Source: Caminicella sporogenes DSM 14501
Lineage (GTDB): Bacteria; Bacillota; Clostridia; Peptostreptococcales; Caminicellaceae
Assembly (NCBI RefSeq): GCF_900142285.1
Contig: NZ_FRAJ01000003.1
Location: 1 to 64,000, forward strand
Length of the DNA stretch: 64,000 bases
Reading direction: 5' to 3'
In this document: piece after piece, positions 34,808-45,092 of the stretch
Layout of the letters: every line of letters begins with the position of its first letter
Numbering within the stretch: position 1 is the first letter of the stretch
The notes under the pieces: generated by a model
The model's input: the letters and a program-made list of their open reading frames with translations, nothing else
Databases searched by the model: none
Told to the model about the DNA's origin: nothing
Program-made: the position numbers and the translations under genes

Positions 34808-35560
34808 ATGTATAAATCTAAAAATCAAATTACAAAAAAGGTAAAGTATGGTAAACTAAAAATATATATAATTATATCTATTTTGATTTTAGCTTTGATG
34901 TTTATATTAGTATTTAAAACAAATTTTTTTTCAATTGATGAAATTATAGTAAAAAACAATAATGAAGTTTCTCGTGATGTAATAATTGCTTATTCAGGTA
35001 TTCAACTCCATAATAATATTTTTAAGATAAAACTATCCGAAATTACAAAGAAAATTGAAAAAAATCCATATATAAAAACTGCAAAAGTTTCGAGAAAATT
35101 ACCTAATAAAATAGTTATAGAAGTCATTGAAAGGAAAAGATTAGCAGCTATTTTTTATATGGGAATATATTTTATAATAGATGATGAAGGATATGTTTTA
35201 GAAACAAAAAATAAAGTAAAAGATGTAGTTGTCATAGAAGGTTTTGAAATAAATAGATTTTCTGAAGGAGAAAAAATTGATTTAAGTGGTAATGAAGATT
35301 TGAGAAAAGTATTAACTCTCTGTAGTTTAATACAAAAATCCAATATAGATATAAAACCTAAAATATATTATAATAATGGAAATATAAATATTACTATTGA
35401 AGATAAATTAAAGGTTAAATTTGGAAATGGAGAAAATATTGATTATAAATTTAAGGCTTTTTTGAGTATATTAAAATATTTAAAAAGCAAAGATATTTAT
35501 ACAGGTGTAATTGATATAAGTACTAATGGTTATCCAGTATATCGTCCTTTTGATGAATAG
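34808..35560 (+). CDS. ftsQ: Cell division protein FtsQ/DivIB
   Basis: 250 residues. Basic N-terminal tail, one membrane helix (about 19-39, IIISILILALMFILVF), a POTRA domain (FFSIDEIIVKNNNEV, residues about 41-110), then the FtsQ beta domain. It works with FtsL and DivIC at the septum. ATG with GAGGTGAAAG. It starts about 60 bases after murA, preceded by a weak G+C hairpin (34746-34762). Confidence 0.9.
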   Translation: MYKSKNQITKKVKYGKLKIYIIISILILALMFILVFKTNFFSIDEIIVKNNNEVSRDVIIAYSGIQLHNNIFKIKLSEITKKIEKNPYIKTAKVSRKLPNKIVIEVIERKRLAAIFYMGIYFIIDDEGYVLETKNKVKDVVVIEGFEINRFSEGEKIDLSGNEDLRKVLTLCSLIQKSNIDIKPKIYYNNGNINITIEDKLKVKFGNGENIDYKFKAFLSILKYLKSKDIYTGVIDISTNGYPVYRPFDE

Positions 35561-35571
35561 GGGGAATATAT

Positions 35572-36300
35572 ATGAAAAAGGCTAAAGATAAATTTTTTAT
35601 TGGTTTTATGTGTATTATTTTAGGAATAGTTTTAGCTATGCAATTTAGAATAGTTCAAGGTAGTTATTTAGAAGGTGCTATACCAAGTCAAAGAGCTTTA
35701 GAACTTGAAAGTGAACTAAAAAAGATTAAAGAAGAAAAGCAGCATTTATTACAAGAAATACAGTCTTATGAAAAAAAATTAAAGGAAATTGAAGAATCTG
35801 CATCAAAGGATAATGTACTTATTAAAAATCTCAATAAAGAATTAAAAAAATATAAAATTATAGCTGGATTTGAAAGTGTTAAAGGACCTGGAATTGAAGT
35901 TGTAGTAGATGACCCTCCTAAAACTTCAGAATTTGGAAATGATTATAGTGTTGCTTCTGTAAAATATGATTTACTTCTCAGTTTAATAAATGTACTTAAT
36001 TCAGCAGGTGCAGAAGCTATTTCTGTAAATGGACAGAGAATTATATCTACTACAGGTATTTTATATGCCAATAACAGTGTAAAAATAAATTCCGTTCCAA
36101 CTGCACCACCATTTATAATAAAGGCAATAGGAAATCCAGATACATTAGAATCTGTACTCAATTTTAGATTTGGTATAGTCTGGGATATGAGAGAAAATTA
36201 TCTTTTACAAGTAAATATAAGAAAACTAGACGAAGTAGTGATACCAAGATATAATGATATTGTCAAGTTTAGATATGCTAAAACTATAAATGAAAAATAA
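35572..36300 (+). CDS. DUF881 protein, first copy
   Basis: 242 residues. One membrane helix near the N-terminus (about 9-27), then a coiled coil (LESELKKIKEEKQHLLQEI), then the DUF881 domain with GPGIEVVVDD, INVLNSAGAEAISVNGQRI and PFIIKAIGNP. Such proteins are placed next to ftsZ and sbp in many Firmicutes and Actinobacteria and are thought to be envelope proteins of the division site; the function is unknown. It shares the transcript with its paralogue. Confidence 0.88.
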   Translation: MKKAKDKFFIGFMCIILGIVLAMQFRIVQGSYLEGAIPSQRALELESELKKIKEEKQHLLQEIQSYEKKLKEIEESASKDNVLIKNLNKELKKYKIIAGFESVKGPGIEVVVDDPPKTSEFGNDYSVASVKYDLLLSLINVLNSAGAEAISVNGQRIISTTGILYANNSVKINSVPTAPPFIIKAIGNPDTLESVLNFRFGIVWDMRENYLLQVNIRKLDEVVIPRYNDIVKFRYAKTINEK

Positions 36301-36318
36301 GATAGTTGGAGTGGAAGT

Positions 36319-37032
36319 ATGTATAAAAATAAATTGAATATTTTCTTGTTAACTTTAATATTGGGAATTACTATTTCTCTGCAAATAAGGAGTTTTAATA
36401 AAGAATATGAATATGTTCCTTTAAGAGTTATATATGATTATAAAAAACAAATAGATAAGGAAAAAACAGAGTTGAAAAAATTAAAAGAGGTTATTAATGA
36501 TTATACTGCTAAAATTAATGAGTATGAAGATGCAAAAATTAGAGATGGAGATATTACTAAAGTACTAAAAAAAGAATTAAATGAAGTTAAAAAGATTTCT
36601 GGATTTACAGATGTTGAAGGACCGGGTATAATCATAATTATGAATGATGGTAGTAGGAAATTATATGAGGGTGAAAACCCAAATGTCCTTATAGTTCATA
36701 ATATAGATGTACTTAATATAATAAATGATTTAAAAAATGCAGGTGCAGAAGCTATTTCAATTAATAATCAAAGACTGCTTTTTAATTCGGAAATTGACTG
36801 TTCAGGATATACGCTTAAAATTAACAAACAAGAATTTGCACAGCCTTTTATTATAAAGGCTATTGGAAATCCAAAACAATTAGAAGCTGCTGTAAAAGCA
36901 CCTGGAACTTATGGCAATCTTTTAAAAGAAATAGGACTTTTTTTTGAAGTTAATACCAGTGTAAGCATTAAAATTCCTAAATATAGTGAAGAATTAATTT
37001 TTAAGTATTTGCAAATTAAAGAAGGTGAATAG
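36319..37032 (+). CDS. DUF881 protein, second copy
   Basis: 237 residues, a paralogue of the preceding gene with the same order: N-terminal helix, coiled coil (about 45-75), GPGIIIIMND, LKNAGAEAISINNQRL and PFIIKAIGNP. The N-terminal half differs most, so the two may form a heteromer. Its stop overlaps the start region of sbp. Confidence 0.88.
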   Translation: MYKNKLNIFLLTLILGITISLQIRSFNKEYEYVPLRVIYDYKKQIDKEKTELKKLKEVINDYTAKINEYEDAKIRDGDITKVLKKELNEVKKISGFTDVEGPGIIIIMNDGSRKLYEGENPNVLIVHNIDVLNIINDLKNAGAEAISINNQRLLFNSEIDCSGYTLKINKQEFAQPFIIKAIGNPKQLEAAVKAPGTYGNLLKEIGLFFEVNTSVSIKIPKYSEELIFKYLQIKEGE

Positions 37033-37033
37033 A

Positions 37034-37375
37034 TTGATTATAGGTATATTAGGTATTATAATTGGATTAATGATAGGTTTTTATCTTCCAATCACTTTTC
37101 CTACTACTTATTCTTTATACATGTCAGTATCTATATTGGCGGCAATTGATTCAGTCTTTGGAGCAATTAAAGCTAGTATGGAAAACAAATTTAATCCAAC
37201 AATTTTTGTAACAGGTTTTTTAGGAAATGCAATTATAGCTGGAGTTTTAGCTTATATTGGAGATAGGATGGGAGTACCTTTATATTATGCAGCTATATTT
37301 ACTTTTGGTTCTAGATTATTCCAAAATTTTGCAATAATTAGAAGACAAATAATAGAAAAATATAGTAAGAATTAA
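37034..37375 (+). CDS. sbp: Small basic protein Sbp (DUF1290)
   Basis: 113 residues with three or four membrane helices. The conserved segment SILAAIDSVFGAIKASMENKF identifies the family, found between divIB/DUF881 and ftsZ. TTG 37034 (MIIGILG) fits the ribosome site GAAGGTG better than GTG 37025, which lies within it. Function unknown; genetic position points to division. Confidence 0.85.
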   Translation: MIIGILGIIIGLMIGFYLPITFPTTYSLYMSVSILAAIDSVFGAIKASMENKFNPTIFVTGFLGNAIIAGVLAYIGDRMGVPLYYAAIFTFGSRLFQNFAIIRRQIIEKYSKN

Positions 37376-37544
37376 AATATTTTATTAAAAAGAAGGATAT
37401 TAAAATGTTTTGTTGAATTTACTATTAAGACTATGTAGCAAAGCAGTTTTTATAATAATTATTATTTTATTTTTTCTGAAAAAAGATTAATTTACATATT
37501 GACAATATGAAATACTTGCTCATCTTCATGAAGGGGGTTATTAC

Positions 37545-38612
37545 GTGTTAGAATTTGATATTGATGTAGAACAATTTGCACAAATAAAGGTAATTGGTGT
37601 TGGCGGCGGTGGAAATAATGCTGTAAATAGAATGATAGATTCCAGTTTAAAGGGAGTTCAATTTATAGCTATAAATACTGATAAACAGGCTTTATTTACT
37701 TCAAAGGCTGAATATAAAATCCAAATCGGAGAAAAACTGACAAGAGGTTTAGGTGCTGGAGCAAACCCTGAAATAGGGAAGAAAGCTGCTGAAGAAAGCA
37801 GAGATGATATATATCAAGCTCTACAAGGAGCTGATATGGTATTTATAACAGCAGGTATGGGTGGTGGAACAGGAACAGGAGCAGCACCTATAGTTGCCGA
37901 AATCGCTAAAGAAATAGGTATATTGACTGTTGGAGTAGTTACAAAGCCTTTTATCTTTGAGGGTAAAAGAAGAATGATGCATGCTGAAAAGGGAATAGAA
38001 GAACTTAAAACAAAAGTAGATACTTTAGTTACTATTCCAAATGACAGATTACTTCAAGTAGTTGAAAAAAAGACATCAATTGTAGATGCTTTTAGAATAG
38101 CAGATGATGTGTTAAGACAAGGTGTACAGGGTATTTCCGATTTGATTGCAATACCCGGACTTGTAAATCTCGATTTTGCAGATGTAAAGACGATAATGTT
38201 TGAGCAAGGACTTGCTCACATGGGTATAGGAAAAGCAAATGGAGAAAATAGAGCAGCTGAAGCTGCAAAACAAGCAATACAAAGTCCTTTGCTTGAAACA
38301 TCTATAAATGGTGCAAAAGGAGTTTTACTTAATATAACTGGAGGTTCAAATTTAGGCTTATTTGAAGTAAATGAAGCTGCTGAGATAGTTTCTCAAGCTG
38401 CTGACCCAGATGCCAATATAATTTTTGGTGCTGTTATTGATGAAAGTTTAAAAGATGAAATAAGAATAACAGTAATTGCTACAGGTTTTGAACAAAATAA
38501 TAAAAATAATGAAGTAAATTTAAAAGCTGATAATGTAGTTGAGCAAAATAATAGAAATACTAATGATACTGAAATATTAGATATTCCTACTTTTTTAAGA
38601 AGACACAGATAA
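37545..38612 (+). CDS. ftsZ: Cell division GTPase FtsZ
   Basis: Tubulin homologue that forms the Z-ring. 355 residues. Nucleotide loop [13 protein letters not shown], tubulin signature [10 protein letters not shown] (about residues 108-117), T7 loop region NLDFADVK. A short Asn-rich linker leads to the C-terminal peptide [10 protein letters not shown], which binds FtsA, SepF or ZapA-type partners. GTG start, with AAGGGGG upstream. ftsA is not present in the cluster. Confidence 0.97.
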   Translation: MLEFDIDVEQFAQIKVIGVGGGGNNAVNRMIDSSLKGVQFIAINTDKQALFTSKAEYKIQIGEKLTRGLGAGANPEIGKKAAEESRDDIYQALQGADMVFITAGMGGGTGTGAAPIVAEIAKEIGILTVGVVTKPFIFEGKRRMMHAEKGIEELKTKVDTLVTIPNDRLLQVVEKKTSIVDAFRIADDVLRQGVQGISDLIAIPGLVNLDFADVKTIMFEQGLAHMGIGKANGENRAAEAAKQAIQSPLLETSINGAKGVLLNITGGSNLGLFEVNEAAEIVSQAADPDANIIFGAVIDESLKDEIRITVIATGFEQNNKNNEVNLKADNVVEQNNRNTNDTEILDIPTFLRRHR

Positions 38613-38640
38613 AAACAAAAATATAATTATTTATATGATA

Positions 38641-38690
38641 AAAGACTATTTAAAATAGCTAACCTATTTTAAATAGTCTTTTTATTTTTT
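38641..38690 (+). terminator. Strong terminator after ftsZ
   Basis: A perfect 18-bp stem, 38641-38658 with 38664-38681, a 5-base loop, and a T-rich tail. It ends the division transcript before the spoIIG operon. Confidence 0.88.
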
Positions 38691-38775
38691 GTCGATTTAT
38701 TTAATAATTTATAGAATAAAAAATTGCCTTCGACTTCAAAGAATGACATTTTTTTAGATATAAGATTAATATAAT
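38690..38775 (+). promoter_or_regulatory. Spo0A-controlled promoter of the spoIIG operon
   Basis: TATAAT at 38770-38775 is preceded by ATGACA (38743-38748) with 21-base spacing, unusually wide, as in the B. subtilis spoIIG promoter (22). 0A-box-like heptamers lie at 38690-38696 (TGTCGAT) and 38729-38735 (TTCGACT, reverse strand), near -92 and -50, close to the known Spo0A site positions. Inferred from known biology plus spacing. Confidence 0.6.
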
Positions 38776-38847
38776 AGACATATATGAATAACATATTGAA
38801 TATGTTATATATTAATAAACTGTCTCCTTATTTTTGGGGGGTATGAA

Positions 38848-39744
38848 ATGATTGAAGTATATGGAGAATATTTATTTTTAGAAAATTTACTTATGAATTT
38901 TATTATTTTGCATATTACAGGTTATTTTTCTAAATATCAAGGTAGTAATATAAAAATTGTATTGGGGGCAATTGTAGGAGCATTATATTCATTTGTGATT
39001 TTTTTTCCTAATTTACATTTTTTACTTACTTTTTCAATGAAATTAGTTGTGTCTATGCTGATTATTGTTATTTCATTTACACCTGAAACATTCAAAAAGT
39101 TTTTTAAATATATGTGTTTATTTTATTTAATATCATTTATATTTGGCGGAACAACATTTGCTATTTTTTATTTTACAAATTTTAATTCAATAGTGAGTAA
39201 TGGAATTTTTTATACGGATAGTATTAGTATAAGAATTTTAATGTATTCTGCTGCCATAGGATATATATTGATTTTAATATCAATGAATTATATAAAATCA
39301 AAAATTTCTAAAGAAAAAATTTTAAAAAAAATTGTTATTGAATTTGATAGAAAGAAAAAATGCATAAATGCTTTAATAGATACAGGAAATTCACTGTCTG
39401 ACCCTATTAGCAAATTTCCTGTAGTAATTGTAGAATATAGTGCCATTGAGGAATTATTACCTGAAGAAATAAGAAATTTTATAAGAGATGATAATTTAAA
39501 TGAATTGGAAAAATTAATCGATATATTAAGTCGCAGTAGATGGGTTAGTCGATTTAGGATTATTCCATATACATCTTTAGGAAAACAAAATGGAATATTA
39601 ATAGGTTTTAAACCTGATTATGTTGAGATGGAAGACGAAGGAAAAAAAATAAGCATTGATAAGACAATCATAGGAATATCTACAAATAAACTTTCAAGAA
39701 ATGGAGATTATAAAGCTTTAATTAATCCAGATATATTAGTTTAA
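38848..39744 (+). CDS. spoIIGA: Sporulation protease SpoIIGA
   Basis: 298 residues. Five membrane helices in the first 150 residues, then a pepsin-like aspartic protease domain with DTGNSLSDP (the D-T-G catalytic motif, near residue 176). It cleaves pro-sigma E in the mother cell after a signal from SpoIIR. Directly followed by its substrate gene sigE with 21 bases between. The start ATG has a GGGGGG ribosome site. Confidence 0.93.
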   Translation: MIEVYGEYLFLENLLMNFIILHITGYFSKYQGSNIKIVLGAIVGALYSFVIFFPNLHFLLTFSMKLVVSMLIIVISFTPETFKKFFKYMCLFYLISFIFGGTTFAIFYFTNFNSIVSNGIFYTDSISIRILMYSAAIGYILILISMNYIKSKISKEKILKKIVIEFDRKKKCINALIDTGNSLSDPISKFPVVIVEYSAIEELLPEEIRNFIRDDNLNELEKLIDILSRSRWVSRFRIIPYTSLGKQNGILIGFKPDYVEMEDEGKKISIDKTIIGISTNKLSRNGDYKALINPDILV

Positions 39745-39765
39745 AAAGAATTAGGAGGGTCTTAT

Positions 39766-40494
39766 ATGTCTATTTTAAAAAAGATTAAATTGAATATAAA
39801 AATTTTCATATTTAAGTTAATGAGGAAATTAAATATTTTTGAAGAAGAAGTATATTATATTGGTGGAAATGAAGCTCTGCCTCCGCCACTTAGTTTAGAA
39901 GAAGAAGCATTATTTATAGAAAGACTTCAACAAGGTGATGAATCTGTTAGAAGCGTATTAATAGAGAGAAATTTAAGACTTGTTGTATATATAGCAAGAA
40001 AATTTGAAAATACAGGAATTGGAATTGAAGATTTAATATCAATTGGTACTATTGGACTGATAAAAGCTGTAAATACTTTTGACCCAAATAAGAAAATAAA
40101 ATTGGCTACATATGCTTCAAGGTGTATAGAAAATGAAATACTTATGTTTTTAAGAAGAAATAATAAAGTCAAAACGGAAATATCAATAGATGAACCGCTT
40201 AACATAGATTGGGATGGAAATGAATTATTATTATCAGATATTTTAGGAACTGATAACGATTTGATTTATAAAAATTTAGAAGAAGAAATTGATAAACAAT
40301 TGTTAAAAATAGCATTAAAGAAACTAACTAAAAGAGAAAAAAAAATAATGGATTTGAGATTCGGACTAACTAATGGAGAAGAAAAAACTCAAAAAGAAGT
40401 TGCTGATATGCTTGGAATATCTCAATCATATATTTCAAGACTTGAAAAGAGAATTATTTTTAGATTAAAAAAGGAAATAAATAGAATGATTTGA
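39766..40494 (+). CDS. sigE: Mother-cell sigma factor, pro-sigma E
   Basis: 242 residues. An amphipathic pro-sequence of about 30 residues ([12 protein letters not shown]) keeps it inactive at the membrane until SpoIIGA acts. Sigma region 2 motif [19 protein letters not shown] and [14 protein letters not shown]-like KLATYASRC, region 4 [19 protein letters not shown]. It controls the early mother-cell regulon. Confidence 0.95.
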   Translation: MSILKKIKLNIKIFIFKLMRKLNIFEEEVYYIGGNEALPPPLSLEEEALFIERLQQGDESVRSVLIERNLRLVVYIARKFENTGIGIEDLISIGTIGLIKAVNTFDPNKKIKLATYASRCIENEILMFLRRNNKVKTEISIDEPLNIDWDGNELLLSDILGTDNDLIYKNLEEEIDKQLLKIALKKLTKREKKIMDLRFGLTNGEEKTQKEVADMLGISQSYISRLEKRIIFRLKKEINRMI

Positions 40495-40526
40495 AGATGG
40501 CAAAAATTTATAAAGCCATCTTTTTT
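40494..40526 (+). terminator. Terminator after sigE
   Basis: AAGATGGC (40494-40501) pairs with GCCATCTT (40515-40522) followed by T-run to 40526; it begins in the sigE stop codon. It separates sigE from sigG. Confidence 0.82.
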
Positions 40527-40668
40527 ACATTCAAAAACAGTTTTATTGTTGATTGTATATTTTATATTCCAATTTTTGTATTAAGTCAATATGGAGTATT
40601 AAAAATTATTTATTAGGCAATAATTTGATAATGAAAGGGGGAATTAAGGAAAAAGGAGGCAGTATAAG

Positions 40669-41454
40669 ATGTATAATAACAAAGTAGAAATTTGTGGAGT
40701 TAACACATCAAAATTACCTGTACTTACAAATAAAGAAATGAGAGAATTATTTCCGCTCATTCATAATGGAGATAAAAAGGCAAAAGAAAAATTTATAAGA
40801 GGCAATTTACGTTTGGTATTAAGTGTTATTCAACGCTTTAATAATAGAGGAGAACATGTTGATGATTTATTTCAAGTCGGATGTATTGGACTCATTAAGG
40901 CAATTGATAATTTTGATTTGAGTCAGAACGTAAAATTTTCAACATATGCTGTACCTATGATTATTGGTGAAATAAGAAGGTATTTAAGAGATAATAATGC
41001 TATTAGAGTTAGCAGGTCATTAAGAGATAAAGCATATAAAGCGTTACAAGTTAGAGAACAACTTTTGAATAAAAATGCTAAAGAACCTACTATTACTGAA
41101 ATTTCTAAAGAATTAAATCTATCTAAGGAAGACGTAGTTTTTGCATTAGATGCTATTCAAGACCCAATATCTTTATCAGAACCAATATATCAAGATAGTG
41201 GAGATGCAATTTACGTGATGGACCAAGTTAGTGATGAAAAAAGTGTAGATGAAACTTGGTTAGAAGGAATTGCACTGAGGGAAGGACTTAGAAAATTAAA
41301 TGATAGAGAAAAATTGATATTGACACTTAGATTTTTTAAAGGAAAAACTCAAATGGAAGTAGCAGAAGAAATAGGAATATCTCAAGCACAAGTTTCAAGG
41401 CTTGAAAAAACAGCTTTAAAACATATGAGAAAATACATAAGCGACTCCATATAA
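40669..41454 (+). CDS. sigG: Forespore sigma factor G
   Basis: Late forespore sigma factor. 261 residues. N-terminus KVEICGVNTSKLPVLTN is the SigG-specific signature, region 2 DDLFQVGCIGLIKAIDNFD and KFSTYAVPMIIGEIRRYL, region 4 QMEVAEEIGISQAQVSRLE. ATG with AAGGAGG. The intergenic region (about 170 bases) after the sigE terminator lets it be expressed separately; I could not fix a SigF promoter by eye. Confidence 0.95.
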   Translation: MYNNKVEICGVNTSKLPVLTNKEMRELFPLIHNGDKKAKEKFIRGNLRLVLSVIQRFNNRGEHVDDLFQVGCIGLIKAIDNFDLSQNVKFSTYAVPMIIGEIRRYLRDNNAIRVSRSLRDKAYKALQVREQLLNKNAKEPTITEISKELNLSKEDVVFALDAIQDPISLSEPIYQDSGDAIYVMDQVSDEKSVDETWLEGIALREGLRKLNDREKLILTLRFFKGKTQMEVAEEIGISQAQVSRLEKTALKHMRKYISDSI

Positions 41455-41466
41455 GGGGTCTTTTTT
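41443..41466 (+). terminator. Terminator overlapping the sigG stop
   Basis: GACTCC (41443-41448) pairs with GGGGTC (41455-41460), one T-G pair, followed by six T. The sigG stop codon lies in the loop. Confidence 0.65.
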
Positions 41467-41542
41467 ATTTTATATAGTCATAAAAATCAATTTTTAAAAT
41501 ATTATTATTTTGAAAAGTATTTATTAAGTAGAGGTGAAGTAA

Positions 41543-41872
41543 ATGATAACTATTACTGAATTGAGGATGAAAGAAGTGATAAATTTAGCAAATGGAAAGA
41601 GAATAGGTTATATACAAGATTTAGAAATTAATCTAGAAAACAATAGGATAGATGCAATTATTCTTCCAAAGGAAAATAAATTTTTAAAAATATTTAGTAA
41701 AGACAATGATTACATAATTTCTTGGAAAAAAATAGTTAAAATCGGACAGGATGTAATATTAGTTGATATAAAAGACCCTTTATATGAAGAAGAAAAAGAA
41801 TTTGTCTCAAGAATAACAGAAATAAAGAAAAATAAGAAAACTTTTGAAGAAAAAAAAGACGATTTATATTAG
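41543..41872 (+). CDS. ylmC: YlmC/YmxH-type PRC-barrel protein
   Basis: 109 residues, PRC-barrel fold. TELRMKEVINLANGKRIGYIQDLEI is characteristic of the YlmC/YmxH sporulation-associated family. It commonly lies next to sigG in clostridia. Function unknown. ATG with GAGGTG. A lysine-rich tail follows residue 90. Confidence 0.85.
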   Translation: MITITELRMKEVINLANGKRIGYIQDLEINLENNRIDAIILPKENKFLKIFSKDNDYIISWKKIVKIGQDVILVDIKDPLYEEEKEFVSRITEIKKNKKTFEEKKDDLY

Positions 41873-41931
41873 ACTAAACAGATTGTATGGTATATAATTT
41901 TAGTAAACTAATCTAGGAGGTTTAGTTTAAT

Positions 41932-42393
41932 ATGAATTGCCCATATTGTTTTCATCATGAAACAAAAGTAGTAGATTCAAGACCTACAGAAGAAGGACAA
42001 GCAATAAGACGAAGAAGGGAATGTATTAGATGCAAAAAAAGATTTACGACATATGAAAAAATTGAAGAAATACCACTTATAGTTGTAAAAAAAGATGGAA
42101 ATAGACAGTCATACAATCGAAGTAAAATAATGAATGGAATTATTAGAGCTTGTGAAAAAAGGCCAATATCTATGCAAAAAATTGAAGAAACAGTAGATAA
42201 GATAGAAAGACATTTGAATAATAGTTTGGAAAAAGAAATTTCTTCAAAATATATTGGTGAGCTAGTAATGAATGAACTGAAAAATTTAGATGAAGTAGCA
42301 TATGTAAGATTTGCTTCTGTATATAGGCAATTTAAAGATATTAATACTTTTATGGAAGAATTGAAGAAGATATTGAGAGAAAAAAATAATTAA
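41932..42393 (+). CDS. nrdR: Ribonucleotide reductase repressor NrdR
   Basis: 153 residues. N-terminal zinc ribbon (MNCPYC, later CIRCKKRF) and an ATP-cone (about 49-139, [17 protein letters not shown]). It senses dATP/ATP and represses nrd genes. The NrdR box genes are not in this window. ATG with AGGAGG. Ends at a strong terminator. Confidence 0.95.
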   Translation: MNCPYCFHHETKVVDSRPTEEGQAIRRRRECIRCKKRFTTYEKIEEIPLIVVKKDGNRQSYNRSKIMNGIIRACEKRPISMQKIEETVDKIERHLNNSLEKEISSKYIGELVMNELKNLDEVAYVRFASVYRQFKDINTFMEELKKILREKNN

Positions 42394-42412
42394 ATATTGT
42401 AATTTAAAATCG

Positions 42413-42468
42413 AAAGAATGGTTGTCATAGTTCAGTTTATCTGAAAAATGACTAGACCATTCTTTTTT
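42413..42468 (+). terminator. Terminator after nrdR
   Basis: AAAGAATGGT (42413-42422) pairs with ACCATTCTTT (42456-42465), extended by TCAT/ATGA inside, with T-run. Confidence 0.82.
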
Positions 42469-42561
42469 AATTTAATACAACCTTGTTGATTTTTAAAAAG
42501 GATTTTGTGAAATAATAATTAAGAAAAAACTTATAACAGAAAAAATAAAAGGAGGTTAATT

Positions 42562-43464
42562 ATGCAAAACTACATAGTTTCAATAATAGTTTCGATACTT
42601 ACAGGAGTTTTTGCAAGAGCATATATGATGAAAATTGACCATAGACAGTATCCAAGTTATCCACAAGGATTTTTATCACATATAACGCTTGGATTAATAG
42701 CTGCATCTTTAGGTGCAGTAGCAGTACCGGCATTATCTACAAAAGAATTTGGAGCAGTTACTTTTTTAGTATTAGCAGCTCAGCAGTTTAGAGATGTAAG
42801 AAATATGGAAAGACAGAGTTTAGATAATATAGAATCTACGGAATTAGTTCCAAGAGGTACTGCATACATAGAAGATATAGCAAAAGCTTTTGAAGCTAGA
42901 AATTATATGGTTATACTCACTTCACTTTTTACAAGTATATCCATGAACGTTTTAAATTTTTTTAAAGTAAATAAAGGATTTCAAGTTGTATTTGGATTTA
43001 TTACGGGATTTATAATAATGTCAATATTAAAGAGATTTTTAACAAGACAGTTAGTAGAAGAAATAGCTGAGGTTGTACCAGCTAAAATCAGTTTTGATGG
43101 ACCTCTGCTTATGGTTAATGATGTTGTAATAATGAATATAGGTTTAAAAGATTCTAGGAAAATTTATAAAGAAATAGGAATTGCAATAGAAATAATACCT
43201 AAAGATGCTAATGCTCGTGAAACATTATCAAATATGGGACAAAGACAAGCTATTCAGCATCAAGCAGCTACACAACTTGGAATTAGGAAAGATATTGATG
43301 AACCTGATTTTACGCCTCTTATAAGAAGAAACCCACATAATGGAAATCTTGTCATGGCATTTATACCTATGAAGCCTAATCAGGATTTATTAATAGAAGT
43401 TGTAAAAAAAACACCCGTTTTGGAAACTTGTAGGAGAAAACCTTTAGAGGCAAACTTAAATTAA
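42562..43464 (+). CDS. YIEGIA-family sporulation membrane protein
   Basis: 300 residues. Four or five membrane helices in the first 160 residues, then a soluble domain. Sequence MKIDHRQYPSYPQGFLSHI and YIEDIAKAFEARNY match the family named for its Y-I-E-G-I-A motif (here YIEDIA). It is conserved in spore formers near der. Its role in spore envelope or cortex formation is not clear. The next gene, 18 bases downstream, encodes its small partner. Confidence 0.85.
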   Translation: MQNYIVSIIVSILTGVFARAYMMKIDHRQYPSYPQGFLSHITLGLIAASLGAVAVPALSTKEFGAVTFLVLAAQQFRDVRNMERQSLDNIESTELVPRGTAYIEDIAKAFEARNYMVILTSLFTSISMNVLNFFKVNKGFQVVFGFITGFIIMSILKRFLTRQLVEEIAEVVPAKISFDGPLLMVNDVVIMNIGLKDSRKIYKEIGIAIEIIPKDANARETLSNMGQRQAIQHQAATQLGIRKDIDEPDFTPLIRRNPHNGNLVMAFIPMKPNQDLLIEVVKKTPVLETCRRKPLEANLN

Positions 43465-43482
43465 TAAGAAAGGAGTAGTAAT

Positions 43483-43674
43483 ATGGATTTTGGAATTAAA
43501 GAAAACATAATAGCAATTATAACTTTAAATAAAAATGTAACATCTTCAACAGCACCCGTTTTTTATGTAAATAATGAAGATGAGCAGGAAAAAACAGCTC
43601 TGCTTATTGCAAAAATTACTCTAGGTATGGTTCATGACTTGAGAAATGGAGTCTATGTTGTAGTTAGACATTAA
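43483..43674 (+). CDS. Small YIEGIA-partner (capping subunit)
   Basis: 63 residues, MDFGIKENIIAIITLNKN at the start and YVVVRH at the end. Belongs to the small 'capping complex subunit for YIEGIA' family by sequence pattern and position. No membrane helix. AAAGGAG before the ATG. Confidence 0.8.
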   Translation: MDFGIKENIIAIITLNKNVTSSTAPVFYVNNEDEQEKTALLIAKITLGMVHDLRNGVYVVVRH

Positions 43675-43755
43675 TTTTACTTGACTTACTAAACATATTC
43701 ATTATAATATAACAAATGGTATATATTTTTAATTTTTTATGAAGCAGGTGTAGAA

Positions 43756-45075
43756 ATGAACAAATTTCACAATAAGAATATTATTGCAAATATTGTAAAA
43801 GGAAGTATTGCAGAAGAAATTGGAATTGAGCCAGGAGATGTACTTCATTCAATAAATGGCAGGGAAATTAACGATATTATTGATTATCTATATCATACAG
43901 CAGATGAATATTTAGAAGTAGAAATAGAAAAAGAAAATGGAGAAATTTGGATTTTAGAAATAGAAAAAGAATATGATGAAGATTTAGGAATAATATTTTC
44001 CAATCCTATACTTGATAAAGCAAATCACTGCAGAAATAAATGCATATTTTGCTTTATAGACCAACTACCTAAAAATATGAGAAAGAGTTTATATTTCAAA
44101 GATGATGATTCAAGATTATCTTTTTTACAGGGGAATTTTGTAACCTTGACAAATTTATCCGATAAAGATATTGATAGAATTATAGAATACAATATTAGTC
44201 CGATTAATGTTTCTATCCATACTACTAATCCTCAATTGAGGGTAAAGATGTTAAATAACAAAACAGCAGGAAATATATTAGAAAGATTAAATAAATTAAC
44301 TAAAAATAGAATACTAATAAACGGACAAATAGTTTTATGTCCTAATATAAATGATAAAGATGAGCTCGATAGAACAATTGAAGATTTATATCCTCTATAT
44401 CCTAATCTTCATAGTTTAGCCATAGTACCTGTTGGTGTTACAAAATATAGAGAAAAATTATTTCCTTTAAAACCTTTTACGAAACAGCAGTCTATTGAAG
44501 TTATAAAGCAAATAGAAAAATGGCAGTCTTTTTTAAAGCAAAAGATTAATACGAATTTTGTATATTTATCTGATGAATTTTTTATAACTGCTGATTATGA
44601 TTTGCCAGAATATGAAGAGTATGAAGGTTTTCCTCAAATAGAAAATGGAGTAGGTTTAATACGAAAATTTGAATTTGAATTTTTAAGTTTTTTAAAAAAG
44701 CTTCCTTCAAATTTAAAAGTAAAAAAAGATGTAAGTGTTATTACAGGAACATCTGCAAAAAAATTTATTGAAGGATTAGCTAAAAAATTGATGAATAAGT
44801 TTAAAGAATTAAATATAACAGTTCATGTAATAAAAAATGAATTTTTTGGTGAAACAATAACAGTTGCAGGTTTAATAACAGGACAGGATATTATAAAACA
44901 GCTTAATGGAAAATATTTAGGTGATAGAGTAATAATACCAAAAAGTATGTTAAAATCAGATGAGGATATTTTTTTAGATGATATTTCAGTTAAGGAATTA
45001 GAAAAAAGATTAAAAACTAAAGTATTAGTTTCACAAGTAAATGGAAAAGATTTTATAAAAAAAATTATAGAATGA
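43756..45075 (+). CDS. DUF512 radical-SAM protein with PDZ domain
   Basis: 439 residues. PDZ-like N-terminus ([15 protein letters not shown]), then a radical-SAM motif CRNKCIFC (C-x3-C-x2-C, near residues 91-98), with a DUF512 C-terminal domain ([12 protein letters not shown]). Always located beside der in clostridia; the reaction is unknown. In the family the iron-sulfur cluster and SAM produce a radical for an unidentified substrate. The following start codon of der lies 18 bases after this stop. Confidence 0.88.
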   Translation: MNKFHNKNIIANIVKGSIAEEIGIEPGDVLHSINGREINDIIDYLYHTADEYLEVEIEKENGEIWILEIEKEYDEDLGIIFSNPILDKANHCRNKCIFCFIDQLPKNMRKSLYFKDDDSRLSFLQGNFVTLTNLSDKDIDRIIEYNISPINVSIHTTNPQLRVKMLNNKTAGNILERLNKLTKNRILINGQIVLCPNINDKDELDRTIEDLYPLYPNLHSLAIVPVGVTKYREKLFPLKPFTKQQSIEVIKQIEKWQSFLKQKINTNFVYLSDEFFITADYDLPEYEEYEGFPQIENGVGLIRKFEFEFLSFLKKLPSNLKVKKDVSVITGTSAKKFIEGLAKKLMNKFKELNITVHVIKNEFFGETITVAGLITGQDIIKQLNGKYLGDRVIIPKSMLKSDEDIFLDDISVKELEKRLKTKVLVSQVNGKDFIKKIIE

Positions 45076-45092
45076 TTATTGGAGGAATTCAT

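Noticed and set aside
45072-45092. Longer N-terminus of Der
   Set aside because: GGAGG and ATG at 45093 give a normal start; the upstream part overlaps the DUF512 stop.
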